From positions 62,001-126,000 of the forward strand of contig JAFECG010000028.1 of assembly GCA_018242215.1 (NCBI GenBank): a stretch of 64,000 nt of DNA, read 5' to 3'. The notes beneath the pieces were generated by a model, which was not told the origin of the DNA, ran no database searches, and worked only from the letters and a program-made list of their open reading frames with translations. Below are positions 53,993 through 63,325 of the stretch, in pieces; the stretch's first letter is position 1, and every line of letters begins with the position of its first letter. The translations under genes and the position numbers were made by a program. Source of the DNA: Pseudomonadota bacterium (GTDB lineage: Bacteria > Pseudomonadota > Alphaproteobacteria > Rhizobiales > Hyphomicrobiaceae).

Positions 53993-55474
53993 ATGCATTG
54001 CTTCGTGTTGCTCTTCGTCGATATGGCTCTTGTCAGCGTCTCGACGCTTCTCGCAATTGTCTTGTGTAGCCCGGAACTGCCGTTTGCCGCGCTGGCCCAC
54101 TCGGGGCAGTACGCTGTCATCACATCGGTGACGGCAATTCCCGTGCTGATGCTTTTCAGGCTCAACCGCATGGTCTGGCGCTTCACCTCGCTGAGCGATG
54201 CAATACGGGCCGCCGCCGCCACGGCAGCCATAGTTGCGCTTTCGATGATGATTGGTTTTTCTCTCGATTGCTTGGCAGGTGTGCCTCGCGCAGTACCCGT
54301 CATGCAGGCATTGCTCGTCCTTTATGCGCTTGTGGCGGCGCGCCTCGCGATGCGGCTACGTCACCTGCTGCGGCAGCGTTTCCGAAATATGAATTCACCA
54401 GCCAATGGCCGGCGCGAAAACGTATTGGTCATAGGTCTCAATCCGGCGGCCGATCTGTTTTTCCAGTTTGCGTCGGTGACCGGACACGCGAGGATGGAAA
54501 TCGTCGGCATTCTGTCGAACGCTGAGCGCCATCGCGGACGATTCATTCGATCGCGAGAAATTCTCGGCGCGCCGGAATCTATTCATGACGTGCTTCAGGA
54601 TCTTGCCGTCCATGGCATCGTCGTCGACCGCGTCGTCCTGACTTCGCCCATCCGGGAGTTGTCGATGAACGCGCAAATGGCCCTTCGTAATATTGAAAAA
54701 GATGGACAGATCTACATCGACTGTCTTTCGACAAGCTTTGATGTGGTCAATGCCGGAGCGCGAAATGCAGGCGGCGCCACATTTGTCGCCGACGGTAAAG
54801 TCCATGAGGCCGGACTGCCGTCCACATCCTATTTGCGTTGGAAGCGCCTCATTGATGTCGCCGCGGCGCTTGTTGGCATAGCTCTTTTCGCTCCGTTGAT
54901 GCTCTTCGTGTTCGTCGTTGTGAGGCTCGACGTCGGCGCGCCGGCGATATTTTGGCAGCAACGGCCAGGCGCCGGCGGTCGGCAGATAAAAATCTTGAAA
55001 TTTCGCACCATGGGCCCTGTACGCACACCGGACGGCCGCGTCCTTTCGGACGTAGAGCGCATTTCGAGGTTCGGTTGCTTCCTCCGCCGAGTACGGCTCG
55101 ATGAACTCCCTCAGGTGTTCAATATCCTCGCGGGCCACATGTCTTTCGTCGGCCCCCGACCGCTTTTGCCAATCGATCAGCCGAAGGCCTCCGTGGCCCG
55201 ATTGCGGCTTCGGCCCGGTTTGACAGGGTGGGCGCAGATAAAGGGTGGTCGCAGTCTTTCAATCGAAGATAAGGCTGCGCTCGATCTCTGGTATATAAAG
55301 AATGCCTCTTTTACGCTCGACCTCGTCATCCTTGCCGAGACAATCAGGACGGTTCTATTCGGAGAACGCGTCGATCTCAGAGCCATTCACAAGGCGAGGC
55401 AGGATATCGCGGGTAATGACGTGAGTCTGACGGGCAAGCTGCCGGAAGACGCGTTTGGACATACATTTGTATGA
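53993..55474 (+). CDS. wcaJ: Polyprenyl-phosphate sugar-1-phosphate transferase (WcaJ/ExoY-like)
   Basis: A 493-residue initiating transferase. About four N-terminal helices are followed by a Rossmann-like domain (VLVIGLNPAADLFF), a fifth helix and the catalytic domain with KFRTM, RVRLDELPQVFNILAGHMSF, VGPRP and RPGLTGWAQIKG. It moves a sugar-phosphate (glucose or galactose are common) to undecaprenyl phosphate, starting the repeat unit. ATG 53993 has GAGG about ten bases upstream. It sits apart from the rest of the operon, beyond the NusG-like gene. Confidence 0.93.
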   Translation: MHCFVLLFVDMALVSVSTLLAIVLCSPELPFAALAHSGQYAVITSVTAIPVLMLFRLNRMVWRFTSLSDAIRAAAATAAIVALSMMIGFSLDCLAGVPRAVPVMQALLVLYALVAARLAMRLRHLLRQRFRNMNSPANGRRENVLVIGLNPAADLFFQFASVTGHARMEIVGILSNAERHRGRFIRSREILGAPESIHDVLQDLAVHGIVVDRVVLTSPIRELSMNAQMALRNIEKDGQIYIDCLSTSFDVVNAGARNAGGATFVADGKVHEAGLPSTSYLRWKRLIDVAAALVGIALFAPLMLFVFVVVRLDVGAPAIFWQQRPGAGGRQIKILKFRTMGPVRTPDGRVLSDVERISRFGCFLRRVRLDELPQVFNILAGHMSFVGPRPLLPIDQPKASVARLRLRPGLTGWAQIKGGRSLSIEDKAALDLWYIKNASFTLDLVILAETIRTVLFGERVDLRAIHKARQDIAGNDVSLTGKLPEDAFGHTFV

Positions 55475-55871
55475 TCGCACGCCGCCGTGCTTTGGAGCAT
55501 AGTATATTGCGCCGCATCCAAGTCGCAGGGTGCAGCATCGCGACCTAATACGATCCGTGAAGCGGGCTGTTGTGGCCATAGCGGAACTCGTTCACGGCTG
55601 GCACGTTGAATCGACTGGTGGAATGGACGGAAATTACCTGCCGAGGCCAAGTCTAAAAGAGGGAATTCAATCGTTCGCCAGTCTTTTTTGCGAGAGCGAA
55701 TAGACTGCGTTCAGATAAATGCGGCAAAAATAGTCGCAAACATCTATTGCATATCCCTCACAATATCGGTATTGCCGCGGCGATAATTCCATTCTTTCTA
55801 CGAAATTTCTCCGACGTGCCGCGGGTGCTATGCTGGGCGGCCGTTTGTGTTTGCAGTGTGGAGTATAGAGT
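55475..55871. other. Intergenic region before the Crp/Fnr gene
   Basis: A 397-bp gap. Short frames here lack recognisable protein features. A short inverted repeat CAATA-TCGG-TATTG occurs at 55761-55774, about 100 bp upstream of the Crp/Fnr gene, and could be an operator, but arms of five bases may be chance. No terminator for wcaJ is obvious. Confidence 0.45.
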
Positions 55872-56621
55872 ATGCTGCGGATGGGGTTTGCCGATAACGG
55901 CGGAGATGCAGACGGAATTGACGTCGTCACTCTGAATGGCGGCGGTTTCGATTCTCCGATCTTGCGCCTGGCGCGCAATGGCATTCTTTTCGAAGCGGGC
56001 GATCCCAAGACGCAGGTGTATCGCGTGGAAACGGGAGCGCTGTGTATTTACCGCACGCGCCCTGATCTAACCATCGAGGTCATCGAGCACGCACTTGCCG
56101 GAGACGTCGTGGGAATGGGCTGCCTCGCGCGGCATGCAGCTACGGCGCGGGCCACTATCGAAACGACAGTCCGCTGCTTTGATCTCGACGACGTCGGCTC
56201 GCTCATCAAAAACGATACGCATAATAGAACGCGATATGACGACTCTGTGGCGCGCGAATTCGCGTTTCGCAAGGAGGACCTCGTAGGTTCTGCGCGCGAG
56301 AGACCGATGGTTCGGCTGGCTGCTTTCCTGATTGCGGCCTCACATCGGATCCAGGAGGAAGGCGGCGACGCTACGCTGATCGACGATACCGTCGATTGTG
56401 GCGTGATCGCAGATTTCCTCGGGCTGAGTGTTGATCTGCTGGCGCTCGCGCTGTTGCAGCTTGAGATGCGGGGGATGGTCGAGACGGCACCTTTCCACGG
56501 CCTTCGTCTCAAGGACATTCCTGCTCTGGAAGCTCTCGCGGACGAGCAGGAAAACGCACCCGCTTCCTGGAACGAGTGCCCATCGTCCTCCAACGAGAAG
56601 CTGCGCCAAGTTATCCAGTAG
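55872..56621 (+). CDS. Crp/Fnr-family transcriptional regulator
   Basis: A 249-residue regulator. The cyclic-nucleotide-binding-like domain has LFEAGDPKTQVYRVETGALC and DVVGMGCL; the C-terminal winged HTH is VDCGVIADFLGLSVDLLALA with QLEMRGMVET. No N-terminal Cys cluster for an iron-sulfur centre is seen, so it is not an oxygen-sensing Fnr. The signal is unknown. It lies just after the polysaccharide locus and may regulate it. Confidence 0.85.
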   Translation: MLRMGFADNGGDADGIDVVTLNGGGFDSPILRLARNGILFEAGDPKTQVYRVETGALCIYRTRPDLTIEVIEHALAGDVVGMGCLARHAATARATIETTVRCFDLDDVGSLIKNDTHNRTRYDDSVAREFAFRKEDLVGSARERPMVRLAAFLIAASHRIQEEGGDATLIDDTVDCGVIADFLGLSVDLLALALLQLEMRGMVETAPFHGLRLKDIPALEALADEQENAPASWNECPSSSNEKLRQVIQ

Positions 56622-56801
56622 GGATTTGATCCGCGCTCGCATTCGTATGTGTGCGCTGCGCCACTCGCGCATGAAAGCCGGACATCCAAACGCGCCCGCG
56701 TCACCGACGCGTGGCGCGCCTGTTTCTCCACCGCTCATTTCCTCACTTGACGCCTCGAGGCGAATGCAAGCTTTTCATTCTCCGCAACTGTGGGGAATGA
56801 G

Positions 56802-57914
56802 ATGAACAACCTTCTGTCTCTCGCCGAGGAAAAGCCGGTCTCGTTTTCAAGACGGCTTTTTCTGGGAAGCTCGCTTGCCGCGGCCGTCTTGCCATCACTG
56901 GTGAGAGCAGAAGAAGCGGCGCCAACGTCTGCAGCGACGGCATTTACCCCTCGTCATATTCCGGCACGTGAGCTGCCTGTTCCCACCACGGTCAGCCCGG
57001 AATTGCAGGCGGTCATCGGGGCGCCATACAGTCCCGGATGGAACGACATCCCGCAGAACGCGACAGATTGGAAGGATCTCGCTTTTAAGAGTGCGGCCGG
57101 AGCCGCGAACGCCATCGCCGCGATTAAAGAGCACTTCGGCCTACAGGTCGAAAAGACGACGATGGCCGGCGTTCCCGTCTTTGTAATCACGCCCCAGGAA
57201 ATCGCGCCGAACAATGAGAATCGGCTGCTCGTTCATATCCACGGCGGTGGATTCGTCCTCTTTCCCGGAGAGGCGGGGGCGGGCGAGGGCATGATGATGG
57301 CGGGTTACGGAAAATTCCGCGTGGTTTCGATCGATTACCGGATGGCGCCTGACTTTCCGTTTCCTGCGGCGCTCGACGATGTAACGGCCGTTTGGCGGGT
57401 GTTGTTGGCGTCTTACGAACCGAGCAAGATGGGCATGTTCGGAACGTCGGCCGGCGGCGGCCTGACGCTCTCTGCCGTACTGCGCGCAAAATCGGAAGGG
57501 CTCTCACTTCCGGGAGCCATAGCACCGGGGAGCCCGTGCGCGGATCTCACCTGGTCAGGCGATACGGCGAACGCCAATGCCTACGTCGACAATGCCCTCA
57601 TATCACGCTCCGGCTGGGTCGGCGCCGCAACCACGCTCTATGCTGGAGCGCATGACTTACGCAATCCGGAGCTCTCGCCGATTTTTGGCGACTTCAGAAA
57701 CTTCCCTCCTGCTATTTTGACCTCCGGCACACGCGACCTGCTTTTGAGCGATACCGTACGAACGCATCGCAAGCTCCGACAGGCGCGCGTCAACGCATTC
57801 TTGCAGGTGTTCGAAGGCGAGAGCCACGCCCAATTTCTCACCCCGTTCGTGCCGGAGACGGAGGAGGCGTTCGGCGAAATTGCGCATTTCTTCGATGTGC
57901 ATTTAGCATCGTAA
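56802..57914 (+). CDS. Tat-exported alpha/beta-hydrolase (hormone-sensitive-lipase type esterase)
   Basis: A 370-residue protein. FSRRLFLGSSLAAA is a twin-arginine signal at about residues 16-29. The hydrolase fold has oxyanion motif HIHGGGFVLF, nucleophile GTSAGG, catalytic Asp in TSGTRDLLLSD and His in GESHAQF, the HSL-family arrangement. It likely hydrolyses a carboxyl ester in the periplasm. ATG 56802 is 12 bp inside a GTG-started frame. A 12-bp palindrome (CGCCTCGAGGCG, 56751-56762) lies upstream. Confidence 0.85.
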   Translation: MNNLLSLAEEKPVSFSRRLFLGSSLAAAVLPSLVRAEEAAPTSAATAFTPRHIPARELPVPTTVSPELQAVIGAPYSPGWNDIPQNATDWKDLAFKSAAGAANAIAAIKEHFGLQVEKTTMAGVPVFVITPQEIAPNNENRLLVHIHGGGFVLFPGEAGAGEGMMMAGYGKFRVVSIDYRMAPDFPFPAALDDVTAVWRVLLASYEPSKMGMFGTSAGGGLTLSAVLRAKSEGLSLPGAIAPGSPCADLTWSGDTANANAYVDNALISRSGWVGAATTLYAGAHDLRNPELSPIFGDFRNFPPAILTSGTRDLLLSDTVRTHRKLRQARVNAFLQVFEGESHAQFLTPFVPETEEAFGEIAHFFDVHLAS

Positions 57915-57967
57915 TTCGAGCCATCGATCGATCTTGCAATCGCAATGGCCGAAATTTATGGGGTCTT

Positions 57968-58969
57968 TTAGAGTCCCATCATTGCCATCACCTGATCGAC
58001 GGCGAGTGTTGGCAGCAGCGTGCCGTTGCGAACGGCGGCTTCGATCTTGGGAAGCTCAGCTGATACGGCCGGATTTGCCTTCAGCGCTCCCATCAGGCGG
58101 TCTTCCAGCATATCGCGCATCCATGACACGGCCTGAGCCTGTCGCCGTGCCTCGAAGGCGCCAGTCTCCGACATCGTCTTTCGATGTTCCAGTACCTTTG
58201 CCCAAAGCTCTTTCAGTCCGCGATTGTCGCGACCCGAGACGGTCAGTACCGGCGGGAACCATGCCGCTCCATGCGGTGTAAAAATCTGCAGGGCGTTGCG
58301 GTAATCCGCGGCTGCGCTTTCCGCGCGCTTGATGTTGTCCCCGTCCGCCTTGTTGATGGCAATCATGTCGGCAAGCTCGATGACACCTTTCTTGATGCCC
58401 TGCAGATCGTCACCGCCCCCCGAAAGAAGCAGGACGAGGAAAAAGTCGACCATGTCTGCGACCGCAACTTCGGACTGCCCCACGCCGACGGTCTCGACAA
58501 TGACGACATCGAATCCGGCGGCTTCCACAAGCGCCATCGTCTCACGCGTCCGCCGCGTGACGCCTCCGAGCGTTCCCGATGACGGCGAGGGACGGATGAA
58601 GGCATTCTTCTCTTGAGAGAGTGAACTCATCCGAGTCTTGTCGCCGAGAATCGAGCCGCCCGACCGTTTCGACGTCGGATCGATCGCCAGGACGGCCACG
58701 AGATGCCCCTTAGCAATGAGATTCATGCCAAGTTGATCGATGGTGGTCGATTTTCCGACGCCCGGCACGCCCGTGATGCCGAGCCGAACAGCATTTCCCG
58801 TTTTGGGCAACAGCTCTTGCAGCACCTGTTGCGCGAGGCGGCCGTGCTCGGGATTCGAGCTTTCCACAAGCGTAATGGCGCGCGCCAGCAGCGTTCGGTC
58901 GCCCGCGGCAATGCCCGACACGTAGTCGATCACGGGAATCTTATGTGCGGGGAGTGCTGTAACGGCCAT
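57968..58969 (-). CDS. meaB: Methylmalonyl-CoA mutase-associated GTPase MeaB (ArgK)
   Basis: A 333-residue SIMIBI-class G protein. P-loop GVPGVGKST; switch region IDPTSKRSGGSILGDKTRM; ETVGVGQSE and NKAD for GTP/guanine contact. MeaB protects and reloads B12-dependent acyl-CoA mutases; in methylotrophs it serves the ethylmalonyl-CoA pathway that feeds glyoxylate to the serine cycle. No mutase gene is in the window. ATG 58969 gives the usual length; the frame from 59074 adds unrelated residues. Confidence 0.95.
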   Translation of the reverse strand: MAVTALPAHKIPVIDYVSGIAAGDRTLLARAITLVESSNPEHGRLAQQVLQELLPKTGNAVRLGITGVPGVGKSTTIDQLGMNLIAKGHLVAVLAIDPTSKRSGGSILGDKTRMSSLSQEKNAFIRPSPSSGTLGGVTRRTRETMALVEAAGFDVVIVETVGVGQSEVAVADMVDFFLVLLLSGGGDDLQGIKKGVIELADMIAINKADGDNIKRAESAAADYRNALQIFTPHGAAWFPPVLTVSGRDNRGLKELWAKVLEHRKTMSETGAFEARRQAQAVSWMRDMLEDRLMGALKANPAVSAELPKIEAAVRNGTLLPTLAVDQVMAMMGL

Positions 58970-59140
58970 GGCTGAGGTGGTGAATCCCGTTCGTTTGAAA
59001 AGCCACGTTGGACAGGAAATACGCTCCAGCCGCAAGCTTGGATTGCGTTCCCCATCGTCACATTCCCATGCCATAGATGCTGTTGCCTACAGAGCTCAAG
59101 CTTCATAGCCTCTGGGAAAGCCGCGTTAAGGGAGGGGAAC

Positions 59141-60676
59141 GTGATTTCCGCAGCCAATGGCTGGCGTCGGCCAGCATCGCTCTTCAAGAAAGTAGGCCTA
59201 ACCGCGCTTATGGCCGGTGCTTTGCTCGCAGGCTGCACGGAAGCGCCCAGGATCGACAGGACGGCCGACAGCCGATCGCGCTCCGAGGAAGCGCCCGCAA
59301 CGGCGCCCGCACCGGTTCCAATGCCTCAGACGAGCGCCCCAGAAGCGCCGGCTGCCTCCTCCACCGAAGTGACGCCCTCGGAATCTGAGCCGCAGGATCA
59401 GGCGGCGAAAGAGGAGGAGGCGGATGAGCAAAAGCCGACCTTCCATAAGAAGTACAAGAAGGCGCGCCCGGCCGCGACGGAACCTGCCGAGACGCCCGAC
59501 GCCGAAACTCCGGCAGGCGGTGCCGCACCGCCAATCGCTTCAGAGGCCGCCCCGCCTCCGCCACCACCTCCGGCTGCCGCAATCCCGCCTCCCGCGGCTC
59601 CCGCGGCAGCCGCGCGTGCCGCTGTCGAAACGGATCCGAACAAGAAGTACAAAGTCATCCCCGTTTACTATGGAACGGATCGCGCTGTTGAGCCTGATCC
59701 GACGCGATTGCAATTCGGATCGGAGCGCGGTCACAAGCTGCAACTTGGCCGGGCTCTGATAACGGTGCCGTTCATCCACAAAGTACCGCACATCGAACGG
59801 CCACGTGTGATTGAAATTCCGTATTTCAAAATCAAGGTCTATGCGGAGCAGGAAGACCCGGACAAACATTTCACGGTCCAGGAGATTGAAAGTCTCACCG
59901 AAGATCAGATGCTGGCGCTCGTAAAAGAGCAACTCGCGAAGTCATCGACATTCAAAGACCATGCGCTCGTCTTCGTCCACGGCTTCAACACGTCATTCGA
60001 TTGCGCCCTCTATCGAACGGCACAGATCGCTTACGACTTGGGCTTTGACGGCGTTCCGTTCGTCTATAGCTGGCCGTCGGGCGGAAACGTTGCGAGCTAC
60101 ACCTACGACCATGGCAGCGTCGAGCAGGCCGAGCCGATGCTCGCAGATTTCCTCGACATGGTCATCCAGAAGAGCGGCGCGAAATCCATCAGTCTCATTG
60201 CCCATTCGATGGGTAATGAACTTCTCCTGCGCGTACTCGAACGATTGAAGCCAAAAATTCCGCGCGGCGTCGTCATCAGCCAAGTCATCCTTGCGGCACC
60301 GGACGTCGACCGTGACAAGTTCAATATCATCGCCCGCGAGATCACGAACTTCGCCAAGGGCGTGACGCTCTACGCCGCATCGAATGATCGCGCGCTCGGC
60401 TATTCCGAAAGGTTCTGGGGTGGCGTGCCGCGCGCTGGCGACATTCCGAAGGACGGGCCCTTGATCATTCCAGGCGTCGACACGATCGACGTTACCGCAG
60501 TGTCAACGGATGCGCTCGGCTTGAATCATTCCGGTTATGCAGAAAATCCCGCGTTGCTGAATGACGTGAAAGCGCTCGTCGAATACGGTATCCGTCCGCC
60601 GAACAAGCGCCTCGCCAACATCGTCTCCGTCGAATCGGCAGCGGGCACGTTTTGGCGCTTCGAAGCATCGAATTGA
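59141..60676 (+). CDS. Lipoprotein alpha/beta-hydrolase (DUF900) with Pro/Ala/Glu-rich linker
   Basis: A 511-residue lipoprotein. Signal and lipobox GALLAGC (Cys at about residue 32) are followed by about 130 residues of low-complexity Pro, Ala, Glu and Lys (with a run of seven Pro). From about residue 165 the DUF900 hydrolase begins (YKVIPVYYGTDRAV, VFVHGFNTSFDCALYR, LIAHSMGNELLLRV). The catalytic Ser is in HSMGN. The linker probably spans the periplasm or peptidoglycan. Substrate unknown. GTG 59141 follows GGAGGGGAAC. Confidence 0.85.
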   Translation: MISAANGWRRPASLFKKVGLTALMAGALLAGCTEAPRIDRTADSRSRSEEAPATAPAPVPMPQTSAPEAPAASSTEVTPSESEPQDQAAKEEEADEQKPTFHKKYKKARPAATEPAETPDAETPAGGAAPPIASEAAPPPPPPPAAAIPPPAAPAAAARAAVETDPNKKYKVIPVYYGTDRAVEPDPTRLQFGSERGHKLQLGRALITVPFIHKVPHIERPRVIEIPYFKIKVYAEQEDPDKHFTVQEIESLTEDQMLALVKEQLAKSSTFKDHALVFVHGFNTSFDCALYRTAQIAYDLGFDGVPFVYSWPSGGNVASYTYDHGSVEQAEPMLADFLDMVIQKSGAKSISLIAHSMGNELLLRVLERLKPKIPRGVVISQVILAAPDVDRDKFNIIAREITNFAKGVTLYAASNDRALGYSERFWGGVPRAGDIPKDGPLIIPGVDTIDVTAVSTDALGLNHSGYAENPALLNDVKALVEYGIRPPNKRLANIVSVESAAGTFWRFEASN

Positions 60677-60686
60677 GAGTTCAGCC

Positions 60687-60941
60687 TTAGCCGTCCGTGC
60701 CGGTTCTTCGCTTGACGGGTTCGGGCGGCGGCCGCGCCGGGCGCTCGGCGGCCCGGCTCCTCTCGCGCCGCTCCCGCTCGGCCAGCGGCTTCTCTGGGGC
60801 GGTCGCGGTCCGCTGTTTCTCTTCAACTTTGTGGTTGCGGCGCTCCGAGATCGTCGTGCCATAATATAGCAGCGTGCCGAAAATGATCGGTGCACCGATT
60901 ACAGATAAAGCCAATAGGATGTCGCTCAGATAATCATCCAC
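60687..60941 (-). CDS. Small membrane protein with charged C-terminal tail
   Basis: An 84-residue protein with one transmembrane segment (DILLALSVIGAPIIFGTLLY) and an Arg/Glu/Pro-rich cytoplasmic tail (AERERRERSRAAERPARPPP). GTG 60941 is the likeliest start since the frame from ATG 60989 adds Cys-containing residues of low quality. No function is recognised. It is convergent with the DUF900 gene, 10 bp apart. Confidence 0.55.
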   Translation of the reverse strand: MDDYLSDILLALSVIGAPIIFGTLLYYGTTISERRNHKVEEKQRTATAPEKPLAERERRERSRAAERPARPPPEPVKRRTGTDG

Positions 60942-61147
60942 GACACAAACTCCGAAAGCTCCGAAACAGAACGTGATCGACGCACCCAAAGTTCCGCGCC
61001 GCAGCGAGCAGTTGCAAAGGGCGAAGATCTTTACGAACGCTGGGGATTTGCTGTTCCCGATCTGGTGATTTGACCGTCGTCAAAGCACAAATTGCACAGC
61101 GTAGAAAATGGGATGCGGACGATAAATCGAGCTGCGGCGGTGTTGCG

Positions 61148-61591
61148 ATGGCTGATATGAAAAAATTGGGTGCGGTCGGATCAACAACCTTAACTGCAGC
61201 GCTCGCCGCAGTCCTGTTGAACTGTCAGGTTGCGTCAGCCGAAACGCTTGCCCAGGTTAAGGTACCCTCGGGTGTCGAACTCTTTCGCGAGCATTGCGCC
61301 CAGTGCCACGGAGCCGATGGAACTGGCGACGGTCCGATGGCCAAAATCCTCACGGTCCATCCTGCCAACTTGACGATGATCGAAAAAAACAACGGCGGCA
61401 CGTTCCCCGCAGAGCGCATCGCCGAAATCATTCGATACGGCGGCAACATCCAGGGGCATGGTGAGCAGCAAATGCCGATCTGGGGAAAAGTCTTCAGTTT
61501 GGAAGGCGGAAGCGGCAAACGCGGCGGCGCTTATTCACGGCGCTCCGTCATTGAACTGAAGAGCTATATCGAGTCTATTCAACAGAAATAG
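61148..61591 (+). CDS. Class I c-type cytochrome
   Basis: A 147-residue exported monohaem cytochrome. A signal peptide (about 1-34) ends near VASAE; the haem site is EHCAQCHGADGTGDGP and the likely Met ligand is in EQQMPIWGKVF. It is probably a periplasmic electron carrier; the partner is not evident from the neighbours. ATG 61148 or 61157 are possible starts. Confidence 0.9.
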   Translation: MADMKKLGAVGSTTLTAALAAVLLNCQVASAETLAQVKVPSGVELFREHCAQCHGADGTGDGPMAKILTVHPANLTMIEKNNGGTFPAERIAEIIRYGGNIQGHGEQQMPIWGKVFSLEGGSGKRGGAYSRRSVIELKSYIESIQQK

Positions 61592-61731
61592 TCTGAACCG
61601 GCGAGCTGATCTCTGCGCTTGTAAGATCAACGGAGCGCGTGTGTTCGTTGCTCCGCGATCGGGAGCTTAAACTCGCACCGCAGCTTGTGCGATTTGATGA
61701 CCGTCCTTTAGATGGGAAGGTTCGCAATTGC

Positions 61732-62676
61732 ATGGCGGGACGCGACGTGACCAAGCTCGAGAAGGTCGTCAAAGAGATTGTCGACGACATGCGGCACATG
61801 CCTGATCGCGGCATGGTCGCGGCCTACATCCCCGAGCTGGCTCGTGTGAATCCAAAGAGCTTCGGCATCGCGGTGATCGAATCGGACGGCAATACGGTCG
61901 TTGGGGGAGATGCCGACGTCCCGTTCTCCATTCAAAGCATTTCCAAGGTTTTCACATTGACCCTTGCGCTGGGGAAGGTCGGAAACCGCCTTTGGGCTCG
62001 CGTTGGCCGAGAGCCGTCGGGGAGCCCGTTCAACTCCATCGTCCAGCTCGAACGTGAGCAGGGAATTCCCCGCAATCCTTTCATCAATGCCGGCGCCATC
62101 GCCGTGACAGACGTCATCCTTTCCAGTCACCTTCCGCGGGAGGCCTTGGGAGAGATTTTGAGGTTCATGCAGTTTTTGGCAGACGATTCGTCGATCATGA
62201 TCGATCACGAGGTCGCCGCCTCCGAGCATCGAACGGGCTTCCGGAACGCCGCTCTTGCAAATTATATGAAGTCATTCGGCATTCTCGATAATCCGGTCGA
62301 CTTCATCCTGGGCGTCTATTTCCATCATTGCGCCATCGCCATGTCGTGTCGGCAATTGGCCCTGGCCGGTCGATTTCTTGCACAATTTGGCAGCAATCCC
62401 TCGACCGGATACGCTGTCGTGCAACCCGAGCGAGCGCGTCGAATCAACGCTCTCATGCTGACCTGTGGCCACTACGACGGTTCGGGCGAATTTGCCTATC
62501 GCGTCGGTCTGCCGGGAAAGAGCGGCGTCGGCGGCGGCATCATGGCCGTCGCACCGGGGAAGGCGTCGATTGCGGTCTGGTCGCCCGGCCTCGACGCTGT
62601 GGGTAACTCGCAGTTGGGACAGATAGCGCTGGAGCGGCTTGCGAAGGAAATGGGCTGGTCGATCTTCGGCGCGTAG
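61732..62676 (+). CDS. glsA: Glutaminase
   Basis: A 314-residue serine-dependent glutaminase that hydrolyses L-glutamine to glutamate and ammonium. The active-site Ser-x-x-Lys is in [44 protein letters not shown] and [11 protein letters not shown] are family motifs. ATG 61732 has GGGAAGG about 11 bases upstream and gives a length close to the usual 308; the frame from 61639 adds 31 residues. The next genes, DUF2735 and glnII, also concern glutamine. Confidence 0.94.
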   Translation: MAGRDVTKLEKVVKEIVDDMRHMPDRGMVAAYIPELARVNPKSFGIAVIESDGNTVVGGDADVPFSIQSISKVFTLTLALGKVGNRLWARVGREPSGSPFNSIVQLEREQGIPRNPFINAGAIAVTDVILSSHLPREALGEILRFMQFLADDSSIMIDHEVAASEHRTGFRNAALANYMKSFGILDNPVDFILGVYFHHCAIAMSCRQLALAGRFLAQFGSNPSTGYAVVQPERARRINALMLTCGHYDGSGEFAYRVGLPGKSGVGGGIMAVAPGKASIAVWSPGLDAVGNSQLGQIALERLAKEMGWSIFGA

Positions 62677-62915
62677 TGCTGGATGACCTTCAACGCGTCT
62701 GCGGCATCACAAGCGGAACGGTAACAGACGCAAAGGATTCGTCGGGATGCTACGGGGATGGGCCTGAGCCAGCGAAAAGCGAAATCCAGCGATTTTCAAT
62801 ATTTATTGCGACTGGGCGCAGCACCCTGTCTCGCGCAAAAGGCCTAGAGTCCCTCTGCGCGACGGTCGGCTGATGTTCTCGCGGTTAGGATGAAGCCAAT
62901 GCCGCTCTGTGCTCA

Positions 62916-63116
62916 TCAATTCCAACGCACAAGCCGTGCATCTTCTTCGATGGCGTCTTCATGATACCAGCAGCTGCCGAACTCTACTTTCCGAAAGTCC
63001 CATGCCGGCACAATCGCGTCGGCGGCCTTGACCAGGCGTTCGCCGTGCAAAGACGCACGTCCACCCTTAGGGAATTGATAGATCTTAGCGGTAGGTCTAA
63101 TCTGCCTTTCTTCCAT
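62916..63116 (-). CDS. DUF2735 small protein divergent from glnII
   Basis: A 66-residue protein with the DUF2735 core ATIYQFPKGGR-like sequence (here TAKIYQFPKGGRASLHGE) and GSCWYHEDAIEE. In rhizobia DUF2735 genes lie next to glnII. ATG 63116 has GGAGAGAGG five bases upstream and is preferred to 63200. Function unknown; probably a small regulator or partner of nitrogen assimilation, by association. Confidence 0.7.
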   Translation of the reverse strand: MEERQIRPTAKIYQFPKGGRASLHGERLVKAADAIVPAWDFRKVEFGSCWYHEDAIEEDARLVRWN

Positions 63117-63214
63117 TTTTGCCTCTCTCCAAAGTCCCACCGATTGCACGACGCAACCCGGCTCGTCTTCCATTTTCGCCCGAAAAATCTGATGCCTCAA
63201 TTAAAATCAGCAAT

Positions 63215-63231
63215 TGCCCATATTATGGGCA
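63215..63231. promoter_or_regulatory. 17-bp palindrome, candidate NtrC enhancer
   Basis: TGCCCATA-T-TATGGGCA is a perfect 8-1-8 palindrome. The ends TGC...GCA and the 17-bp span agree with NtrC sites that activate glutamine synthetase and other nitrogen genes. It lies about 100 bp upstream of the candidate sigma-54 promoter, a usual enhancer distance. Assignment to NtrC is inference. Confidence 0.5.
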
Positions 63232-63310
63232 TGCTTGGTTTTGCATCTTTCGGTAGCATCCCTACCGGCAGTGAACGCACGTCGTAACCAACGTGTTCCA
63301 CGCACTGCCT

Positions 63311-63325
63311 TGGCTCTGAGTGGGC
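63311..63325 (+). promoter_or_regulatory. Weak candidate sigma-54 promoter for glnII
   Basis: TGGCTCTGAGTGGGC keeps the essential GG and GC with ten bases between, but differs from TGGCAC-N5-TTGC at three positions. Its distance from the palindrome and orientation toward glnII make it plausible; the match alone would not be convincing. Confidence 0.35.
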
